A stretch of 64,000 nucleotides of DNA, from the NCBI GenBank assembly GCA_017979445.1, contig CM030706.1, positions 16,478,967 to 16,542,966 of the forward strand, written 5' to 3'. The DNA is from Akebia trifoliata (taxonomy: Eukaryota; Streptophyta; Magnoliopsida; Ranunculales; Lardizabalaceae). Position 1 is the stretch's first letter. Every line of letters starts with the position of its first letter. The notes beneath the pieces are model-generated. The model had not been told where the DNA came from, made no database searches, and saw only the letters and a program-made list of their open reading frames with translations. Of this stretch, positions 55,310 through 64,000 are shown piece by piece. The position numbers and the translations under genes were made by a program.

Positions 55310-55945
55310 ATTGATTTCTTTTAGCGACGAAAATGTTTTTCTGCTCCAACATGTACATGAATCAGCGGTTAATGAAATTTTTTTTTGCATGCGAGGTATG
55401 TGCGCATTCCTATGGCGGCATATAAAAGTATCCGTTGCAACAAATTATCCAATTTTTTTTTTTAAATCACTGCCAAAAAAATTTAGTGCGAACTTTATTT
55501 ATGTGTGGGTCCTATAGCAGCGGATAAAATTATTCGTTGCAACAAATTATCTAAATTTTTGTTAAATCATTGCGAACAAATTGATGTATGCGTGAATCCT
55601 TTAGCGACGGATTAAATTATCCGCTGCAACAAATTATTCAAATTTTTTTAAAATTATCGCGAAAAAATTTGAGTATGAAATTCGTTTATGTGCCGATACT
55701 ATAGCGACATATAAAATTATCCGTTGCAACAAATTATCTGAAATTTTTTTGAATCATCACGAAAAATATTGAGTGCAAAATTTATTTATGTGCGGATTCT
55801 ATTACGACGGATAAATTTATCTGCTGCAACAAATATTCTATATTATAAGCCTAACAGAGTCAATAGCGTATGATTTTTCAATCCGCCGCAACAAATACAC
55901 CCTATTGAAGCTGATATAATTATCCGTTGCTATAAACCGCCACTA
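55310..55945. repeat. Right subterminal repeats of the CACTA element
   Basis: Seven or so units of the form TAGCGACGGATAAAATTATC followed by CGTTGCAACAAATTATC, at about 55320, 55415, 55515, 55600, 55700, 55803 and 55865, spaced roughly 80-100 bases. Each contains a short palindrome. They correspond to the left-end units but are longer and more regularly spaced. Confidence 0.75.
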
Positions 55946-55969
55946 TAGACAAAAAATGTTGTAGTGTAT

Positions 55970-57160
55970 TTTCACATCTCGGAATAACAATCAAGGTCAC
56001 ATTAGAAGTGAACCTCTTAGGAAAGGACCTAAGAATTTTCCTGTAAATTATTCCTTCTCAAACAAGTTATCTTAGAAAATATATGAAAATACAATAGTCT
56101 CTAAGTTTTACATAAAATCTTCAGACATAATTATTTTTTCCATCTTAATGTTCTAAAAATAATTGTTAATATTTGAAGTTTGAATATTTGATAACATAGA
56201 TTTCTAGGATAAGCCAAGCTTATTTTACTGATCATCATGAGCATATTCATATAAATTCATTGTGTGATATAACTATGTAACTGTATTTAAAGTTTTCAAA
56301 TTATTGAAACTTTTGGTCTTCTATTGTTTGGGTGGCTCATATCTGTTTTCTACTTTGTTTCATACATCATAGCTCAATGGAATTGATGTGCATCACCATC
56401 TTAATTTACCAATATGTATACATACGTTAATGGATATATGGGAGGACTAGAAGAAGACCAATGTCGGACTTGGACATGGTTCAAAGTTTTGAGATCAACT
56501 CTAGGATGTCAAGCCTATTAAGAGTAACTTGTTTCTATACTAATTAAAAATTTTGGGCTTCGTACAGTGTCTAATCCTAAAGGGGGGTGAATATGATTAT
56601 TAAAATTTCTTTCGATTTATCCAATTTTAACTTAAATTGATTAATTTGACTACGTATTCTAAGTCATTCACCTAGTCTCTAATTTTCATTTAATGAAAAT
56701 ACATTTGAAATTTAAATGTTCATTTCGTCACGTCATTTAATAGTCCATTCATATAAGACTAACCAATTTGGCCTTCTTGGCATCTTATGACATTCAAAAC
56801 ATTTAAGTGTAAATTACGGAATTATGAAAACATGCACGAGACATAAGACATCTAATGGATCGACAATATGCCTACATCATCCATTCTCAGGACTTATCTT
56901 TAGATTGCAATACAATTGAGGTTTAATTAGAATCTAAGCATTCATGAAATGTCATACATAACATAAGAATCATTCATGGCATGCAATCATCTAAGTATAA
57001 ATTGATAGAGATATTTTTATAAACACGAGACAAATATTTTATAATGATTCGACAACGTGCCTACATCCACTCCCAAGGTTCCTACCTAGGAACTTGGTAA
57101 TTACTATCAAAGAGGTTTATGGTTCACCTTGAATCATTTACATAGAATTTTTATACCTAA
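55970..57160. other. Flanking DNA with a diverged direct repeat, no gene
   Basis: Two copies of about 90 bases, near 56800-56890 and 56989-57080, share CATTTAAGT/CATCTAAGT-TAAATT, GAGACA and CGACAA-TGCCTACAT-CA-TC. The phrase CCTAAAGGGGGGTGAATATG at 56576 is reminiscent of LTR sequence. No protein is recognised. Confidence 0.4.
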
Positions 57161-60100
57161 TGTAACACCCAGAATTTTTAATTCGTATCTCGAGAAAAAA
57201 ATAAATTGTGGAATATTAAGAAAATCTTGAAAGTGGGATTTAGGGGTAAAACTTTAGGATATTTTTGATCATTTTTAATGGAATCTGACCTCATCATTAG
57301 ATTCAAAATGATCGAAAAACATAGTTTAGCCTGTAAGCACGCTCAAATGCGAGTCCGAATATAAAAGTTGCAAAATCCTCGATTATCGGGTCGGACTAGG
57401 CTAAAACAGTGACTTTTTGTTAGAGTAATAATTTTTAAAATTCGATCATACCATTGGGTTCATAATGAAAAATTATTCAACATAGACTATTTATTTGTCA
57501 TTTTTGGAGATCAGGAAGTCGAATTATCGTCAAAAATGAAAACGACATCAAGTTTAGGGGTCACATCAGGCCAAAAATATAAATTTTTTATGGAGACATA
57601 ATTTATAGAAATTGACTATACCATTAGATCCGGAACGAAAAATTAGGTGAAATAGAGTATTCATTTGTCAGTTTTGGAGTCTAGATGATCAAGTTATCAT
57701 CGATCGAAACAATTGACAAAATACCGAATTCGTCCCACATTTTATTTAAATAATATTTTTAATTTTTTTTTATATGTCATCTTCCCCAACGCGTCCATAC
57801 AGCTGAGACATATAAAAAACAAATTTTTTTTTTCTCTTTGATCTTCCATCTCAGATCTCTCACAAACGGCTCGCCGTCGACGATCGACGCAGAAGGGAGA
57901 AATGTCAGCAACTACGTTCTCTACAAAACCCACCCAACCTTTCTTTGTTTCACTTTCTATTTTACCCGACATCGTCAAAAATCAGCCGTAATTGGATACG
58001 GAAATTTCGAAACTTTGACCTCGGATTTCGTCTGTTTCGGGGTCAAACCGTCTATCGACGCAGAAGGGAGAAACGGCTGCAATCTCATTCTTTACATAAC
58101 CCACCCAAATTCCTTTCGTTTTCTCGTCTTTTTCACCTCGTATAGTCAAAAATCAGCCGTATTTTTATACGGAGATTTCGTAACTTCGACCTCGATTTTC
58201 ATCGGTTTCGGGGTCAAACCGTCTTTCGTCGTAGAAGGGAGAAGAGACGAGCACATCGAGATCTTCGAAACCACCCGATCGATTTTGAAAATTAGTCGTT
58301 TCGAAATTCGGTCTGTCTCGATTTTCGTGCCGATCGCCTCGATTTCCGTGCACACGTTTTGATCCTTTCGCCTAGACATTGTAAGGAACTCTCAATTTCT
58401 ATTAGTAATCGTAGATTGTGAAAATTGCATTTAGGATTTTATTAAAAATTTGTGGTGAGTTTTCAAAATATAGAATTCTTATGTTATTTAAAAATTCACG
58501 CCAAAAATTGCATGTTTGATATGTTTAATTGTATTTTTAACAAATTATACGTGGGTAGGATATTTTATCGGATTATTTCTGCCAATTGGGTCATGTACAC
58601 CGCTCGGACCCTGTTTTAATATAAGTTTTGTATTTTTTTCGAGGTTTTTGATAGAAATGAATTTCATAGTTAGAAAAACGATTTACTATTCAATTAACTC
58701 ATATTGAGTTGATGAATATCAGAAAATGGATGTTTTATTGAACAGATTGAAAATTGTAAAAATCGAAAAAAGGGAAAAAGGGTATGAAACAGTAAAATGT
58801 TAGAGTCACACCCGAGGGGTGATGTCTGCATTTTACGTTGTTGTGCTGTGTGTAGGTTGGTGAACAGATATCCAGGGATAATATTATTGGTTGCATGTTT
58901 ATTTCCTTTCTGTTAGCGCGAGGCGCTGTTTACGTTTCCGTTATGTTATTTATTTTAGGCCGGGTGGCCACACTTGCATGGTAGGAAACTGGATATCTAT
59001 TCTCAACCTTGTATTGTTAATTTCTCTTTTATTTTTCAAATGAAAATAATATATATATGTAACTATTTTGTGAGTTGTTAAAGAGTTTGTGAATGCCTGA
59101 AGGGATAGTGCGTCATATCATCCGGAGTGGTGTACTATCCTGGGATGTACGGTAGGGACCACCAAGCTCATACGTGGTATGGGACGCGTATGAGAATGGA
59201 GTCACAACTGGAATCCGGGATATTCTTCTCTATCTTTACCAGTGAACTTGTAATGTAAAGGTGGTCGTATACGAATGGTTTGTATATTTGGGAATCACAT
59301 GTACGCCTGATAGGCATAGATGAAGATGATTGGTCAGTGATCACTAACAATCTATAGTAGTCGAACGTTTTGACACATCGAAAAGAGACCCATTGCTTAC
59401 GGTCATGTCAAACGGCCAGCCTGAGCCGGATAAATGGTCAACCAAACGTGGTAAGTGCAGCGACCGACCACAAAATCAGGAACTAAAAGCCAGAGAGAAA
59501 TTGTAACATCATGTCCCGACTAGGAGCGATCCAGTCGTGAATCCCAACACTCTAATTCCAATACTCTACCATTGTGTATTATGTATCTGTTGCTTATTTT
59601 GATATATAAAATGAAATGCATGTTTATTGTTTCCATTTGATCAATTAGATTTGTATAAAAAGATAATGTTATAGTGAGTACTGCTGATCGATGTAATGTG
59701 AGTTTTAAAATGTTTAGTTGCTCATCCCTGACTATATGTACCAGTTAATCGTAGTTTTCTTCTGTAAAACTTTGTTTATTTTAAAATGATTCAGTATGCT
59801 TATTCGTTCATGTTAGGAGGGGTTATTGTCATAAATTGTTTGTTTCCCTACTGGGTAACCATTGTTACTCACCCTTTCCTTCTCCATTTTTTTTAGTTTC
59901 AGATTCAGAGCTTAGCGAGGCAAGTATAGAGTACGAATGAGGATCATCTGGTTGGTCAGATAGACAACCAGAATTCGTCACCTGGTAAGTACTAGGGCTA
60001 TACCCCCTAGTGGTGTTAATTCCCCCAAATAGTTTTATAGATTCTGTCTTGAGTGTTAGGATTTCTGTTAGAGTGAGAAATTTTGTATAATCCTGTATTC

Positions 60101-60275
60101 TAGTTATTCTTCCGCACTCTGATCTTTCGTATGTTATTAGACGTATATAAGCTTCCGCTAGTATTATATTTTATATATGTATGCAGGATTGTATGTCGGT
60201 TATCAGGTGCAGGTTGAACGCCTTGGAATGCTAACATAAACAGAGGAGACCATGCCAAAATTTTGAGGTGTTACA
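57161..60275 (+). repeat. TGTAACACC...GGTGTTACA solo-LTR-like repeat, 3.1 kb
   Basis: It begins TGTAACACCCAG and ends GAGGTGTTACA, a 9-bp terminal inverted repeat common among LTRs of plant gypsy elements. No primer-binding site follows. Neighbouring bases show no perfect 5-bp duplication: CCTAA before, TAATA after, although ATACCT occurs close to both edges (57153 and 60279). Inside are a duplicated 110-base phrase (57421-57530 and 57595-57710), a 171-bp tandem repeat and the segment TCACACCCGAGGGGTGATGT near 58806. I read it as an old solo LTR. Confidence 0.6.
57885..58250 (+). repeat. 171-bp tandem repeat, just over two units
   Basis: AGAAGGGAGA recurs at 57891, 58062 and 58233, exactly 171 bases apart. 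Units share AAATCAGCCGTA, ATACGGA-ATTTCG and TTTCGGGGTCAAACCGTCT. As 171 is divisible by three, a 174-codon frame (57838-58362) runs through with a 57-residue repeat (IDAEGRN...FGVKPS). Confidence 0.85.
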
Positions 60276-61559
60276 TAATACCTCAAGATCTGACATGGGG
60301 ATTTGTGTTAGCGTTCGGCGGGGCGCCACACCTAAGCTAAATTCTAGAACCTTAAGGTCGAGATAACGCATCTTCTCGAAATTGTGAGTTTTGTTCCTCG
60401 AAAACTTACGAACCTCTATTCTTTTTAAGAATCCTCAATTTTAACAAGGGCTTAGTTTTTGAGGACTGAATCAAGTAATCATATACATATATTTGGAAAT
60501 GAAAAATAAAAATTATAAGGACTCGCTCAATGCTTAATGTTTGCCAATGGCGATCTTGAATTCTTCGAGTCTTTGACAAGTATGTCTCGACTATTGAATC
60601 TTCTAATTAAGCTTTTGAGTTCATTGAATCGTTGTGTTCTCTCCTTCCATCTTCTCCCTTTTCCCCTTATTATATGAATACACCAATGTGTGTGCAAGGA
60701 AAGGATTTAATGGTGGGAATGGGATCAAGTAAGAGATTTACATAGGTTAAGGGTAGGCTCACCTCATACTAAGTTCTCATAGAGGTTGCTTTGGTTGATG
60801 GTACATTCAACAAGGACATAATCCTCCAATGGTGTAGAAAATGCTCTTTAAGAAGGAAGAGGGGAGCCAATGATCCAACACCCACAAATGAACTTAAGAG
60901 ATGAGTTTTATAAACATTTGGAGGGTTTTTCGGGAACTTCTGGTAGCGCTGGGGTCATTACCAATGACACCAAAGGCTCAATCGTCGAAAATATAATCAT
61001 TGGGTACTTGCTGTCGACGACATTGGGAGCTGCCGTGAGTTCCCTTGATGGCATTGTGAAAATTACCAAAATACCACTCTCAGTCATAACTTTCTCACGA
61101 AAGCTCCGATTGACAAACCATTCGGGAATCTTGTAGATCTTAGTTAGTAGAAGGTTCCCAAACTATCACCAAGGGGTGGGCTAGGGCCTATGGGGGTTAA
61201 ATTACAAAAATACCCTTTTCCCATTTATGACCAAAATGAACTTTTAAGAAGTTCGGTGATGAAATGGTTCAAAGGTGTAGTAGATCTTACCTATATAAGG
61301 TTTCCAAATAATTACCAAAGAAAGAGGATGGTCTTAGGGAAGTAAAATTTCTAATGTCTCCTAAATTATCAAGAGGTATGATGAAGGAATAGGTCAAGGA
61401 AAGAGTTTTCATAATCAATATGGGTCACCCAAACAATCAGCTAAGTGTTGGGGAATGGTTTATGTGGCCTCATTACCTTTTAGGCTTTGTGCGCACATGT
61501 TAGAGCTTTTTTATTGAGGTAGGTGTGGTTGAGCGATTTTATTGGAATTTTCATATGTC
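60276..61559. other. Stretch with one weak reading frame
   Basis: An 88-codon frame at 60870-61136 contains SGTSGSAGVITNDTKGSIVE, which resembles the start of a LINE-type RNase H (G-AG-I-D--G-I), and could be a short remnant. Otherwise AT-rich with no recognised feature. Confidence 0.3.
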
Positions 61560-62190
61560 TTCAAATGCAAATCGATCTAACACTAGACATTAGTCTCGGG
61601 ATTGACAAAATATGGAACTAATACTCATGCATGAAGATTCCAAGTCTTCCCAATGATGGTTTCTAACCCATGGACACTTCTTAAAAATTGAACCAATAAA
61701 ACGTTACTTCCAAGTGAGTACATAATCTTCCTTTGATGCCTAGATATTAAAGATGGTGGAATCCTTGGATAAAAAAATCCAACAAGCAACCTCTTGTATG
61801 GGCTTGCTCATTATCTTGATTTTTTTTTTTTAAAAAAAATAAAAAATTATATTCCATTTTCCAATAACTTCTCTATAATTTCCTTTACATTCAAAACTCC
61901 AAAAAAATTAGTTTTAAATGCTTCTTTGTGGTCATATTGGTAACCATCAATGGATAGGAGGGACAGGGTGCTTAACACCTTCTTTGTCCCTCAACCGAAT
62001 TCCCCTAATTAGAACGCAAAGTAGACCTTTACCTATCCTTTTGGATATGAGAGTCACTATAAGCCAAGAAAAATGAATTCAAAACTATTTTAGTGCTGTC
62101 CATTAACATTGAAACTCTTTGAATAGTGGCAATCCCAAAACCCCAAATAGATGAGCTCAAACCTTCAAATGATTTTAAAGCCTACATATT
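61560..62190 (+). repeat. Dispersed repeat, copy B
   Basis: Same family as 37740-38400: CATGGACAC-TCTTAAA, GCTTGCTCATTA, GGTAACCATCAATGGATAGG, GCTTAACACCTTCTTTGTCC, and ATAGTGGCAATCCCAAAACC. The copies are clearly diverged. Confidence 0.55.
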
Positions 62191-62577
62191 TACATTTGGA
62201 ATTAAGATGAAAACAAGATAGAAAATTTATTGAAGAACATGGATCCACCAAGAATAGATCAATTACACAATTAAATTATAACCTCTTTGAAGCTCAACAT
62301 AAGAGCATGATGATGCCTTAGGTTGGAAGATTTAACTTTGGAAACTAAGTAAATTATATTAAAGCTAGGATTCTTATGCTCAAAGGTGTGAATCCCAACT
62401 ACCCAATATTTAAGTTAAGCATAAACCATCTTGAGTCTTATTGTATGCCCTATCTAGATTAAGCATAAAGGGTACAAAGTACTCAACTAAGGATTGGATC
62501 CATAGGGGTTGGATATACCTTGAAGATAATTCATTAGGCAATAAGCATAAAAATAAAAGAAGCTAATTAAAAGCATA
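62191..62577. other. Stretch without recognised feature
   Basis: AT-rich. GGATTGGATCCATAGGGGTT near 62493 resembles phrases from plant LTR elements, but no ends can be set. Confidence 0.3.
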
Positions 62578-64000
62578 CACTACAACAAAAATGAATTTTA
62601 TTGACTCGTAAAAAAAAAAAGAATTGATGACTATTTATTGAAAAATTGTCATCTAATGTCCAATTTTCACATGAAAAAATTAATAAAAATGTTCAATGAT
62701 GGTTATTGCAAAAGCACCATCCAATTCTAAACCTTTAATGACAGTTCTTAAAAAAATCATCTTCGTTAACTAAAGATGGCATTTTTTTGAATCAAAAATC
62801 ATCTTATATTCAAAACATTAGAGGACATTTCAACAAGAAAACATCATCTAATGTATCCAACATTGACGCCAAATATAACCCAAAACAATTAGTATAAATA
62901 GGATGATATTTTTAATAAAATCGTCATCGAATATGGTACACATATGATGCCAATTTTATAATAAGATGATAGTTTACTGAAAGATCATCATCGAATGTAC
63001 CACAAATAAATAAAATGATAGTATAATACAAAACTGTCATGTAATGTTTAAATTTATTAAGTAATAAATAAGAGTAATTGGTGCAATAAATTTGGTATGA
63101 ATAGTTAGAAGAAATAAGATGACAGATTTTTTACAATCATCATCTAAGTGGATAGTTTCCTAAAAAACCTATTGTTACTAAGTTATTGAGGAAAGTTTCT
63201 TGACGCATCACACCATAGTATCCAAAACATGACATGTTCCATAGTGTCGTAAAGGACAAAAGTCTAGGAAGTTTGAGAAAGAGCTTTAAAAAAAAGTTAA
63301 TTTTAATATTAAATTTTAAACGTAAAATTGAGAGTTTGGTAACCGTTTATTGTCAACACGTTAGATCATGCTAAAAAAAAATAAAAAAAATTATTACTTT
63401 TAATTTGATTTTTCAATGAAATCTAGAAGGCTGAGGTGGTTTTAGATCACCAATAGTAATATCCATGTGGGCCTAATAACTAATAGTAAGATTTCATAAC
63501 TTACTGCATTAGTAAGTCTAGTCAATTTTTCAAACATTAGTTTAGGTTGTTTTTTTTATTTATTTATAAAAAATGGAGCAACTTCATTCTCTATCGTTTG
63601 CGCCCAAACCTCTCTAGCTCCCTCTTTGTGCACGAGAGTCTCTCACAGCAGATTGCTTTCATCCTAGGTTGCAAATCTTTTTTTATCTTTGTTACGAAGT
63701 CGATGATTCATTTGATATGATTTGATCTGTCATTTAATCGATCTAATTCATTCGGTCTCTTCATCGACCATATAAAGTGAGTTTTTTTAGGGTCTGTCCC
63801 CCCGTTTTGGTTCAAAACAGATACAGAAAGAAGAAGAAGTGCTGAGAAGTTTTATTTTTTATTTATTTATTGTCGTCTCTATGAAGCTTGTAAGTCTTTT
63901 CATCTCGCTATGTATATTTATAAGCTAAAACAGGAAAAAAAAATTCAAATTTTTATTCGTATTTAGATCAGAATCATGGAATCTTAATGAAAGCACTTGT
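62578..64000 (+). mobile_element. Left end of a second CACTA-type element (continues past window)
   Basis: CACTACAACAAAAATG at 62578 is followed by repeated short motifs of the AATCGTCATCTAATGT and GATGACAGTTTTTTA type, in both orientations, down to about 63160, the arrangement of CACTA subterminal repeats. The right end and target duplication are outside the window, so the call rests on one end. Downstream, 63560-64000 is pyrimidine-rich and has no recognised gene. Confidence 0.55.

Larger units (their letters stand above)
47865..55966. mobile_element. CACTA (En/Spm-type) DNA transposon, 8.1 kb, gene-capturing, non-autonomous
   Basis: The left end CACTACAACATTTTTAATC and the right end, read in reverse, CACTACAACATTTTTTGTC share 15 identical bases. 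The direct flanks are TAT at 47862-47864 and TAT at 55967-55969, the 3-bp target duplication of CACTA elements. Both subterminal zones carry many short palindromic repeats of the GCGGATATTAATATCCGC type. No TNP2-like transposase frame or TNPA is seen inside, so it would depend on a partner. It carries fragments of a host LMBR1-family gene on the minus strand. Other parts of the interior are unidentified. Confidence 0.92.

Noticed and set aside
58146..58379. Minus-strand frames in the 171-bp repeat region
   Set aside because: They mirror the repeat on the other strand and have no domain.

Overview
The window is nuclear DNA from a flowering plant, most likely a eudicot. It is AT-rich, has spliced genes with GT-AG and GC-AG introns, and is dominated by plant-type retrotransposons, LINE fragments and CACTA transposons. 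I see one host gene that looks intact, a JAGGED-type C2H2 zinc-finger gene at 42857-44773. I see no rRNA, tRNA or CRISPR array. All calls come from reading the sequence; no database search was run.

Left half (1-36.3 kb): a piled-up block of Ty3/gypsy elements of the Tat/Ogre-like type, with LTRs of about 1.7 kb (TGTAGACACC...GCGCTTTCA). Four same-orientation LTRs (1014-2777, 12693-14426, 30720-32419 and a truncated one at 33954-34710) alternate with three internal regions in a head-to-tail series. The first internal region lost about 4 kb of gag, protease and RT. The second is nearly full length but decayed: a DUF7745-like extra ORF, gag, protease, G-patch-like segment, RT, two RNase H domains and integrase. 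The third is reduced to a 3' tandem-repeat array and a polypurine tract. A LINE fragment (14427-16231) abuts the second LTR. A reverse-orientation solo LTR with a perfect 5-bp target duplication (21196-22900) splits the second gag. A truncated reverse LTR (35265-36305), carrying a small forward LTR piece, closes the block.

Middle (36.3-47.8 kb): low-information DNA, a minus-strand LINE fragment (38758-40862), then the JAGGED-like gene. Its five coding exons were rebuilt from splice signals and family conservation. Its start codon is split by intron 1, and intron 3 appears to be GC-AG.

Right third (47.8-64 kb): an 8.1-kb CACTA DNA transposon (47865-55966) with matching termini, a TAT target duplication and palindromic subterminal repeats. 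It carries two minus-strand exons of a captured, broken LMBR1-domain (LMBD2-type) gene. A TGTAACACC...GGTGTTACA solo-LTR-like repeat follows (57161-60275), a relative of which fills the first kilobase of the window. The window ends in the left end of a second CACTA-type element (from 62578).

The transposon genes are all broken by stops and frameshifts, so they describe history and not current activity. The strongest items for follow-up are the gene-capturing CACTA element, the multi-LTR series with its deletions and repeat arrays, and the unusual splice structure of the JAGGED-like gene.
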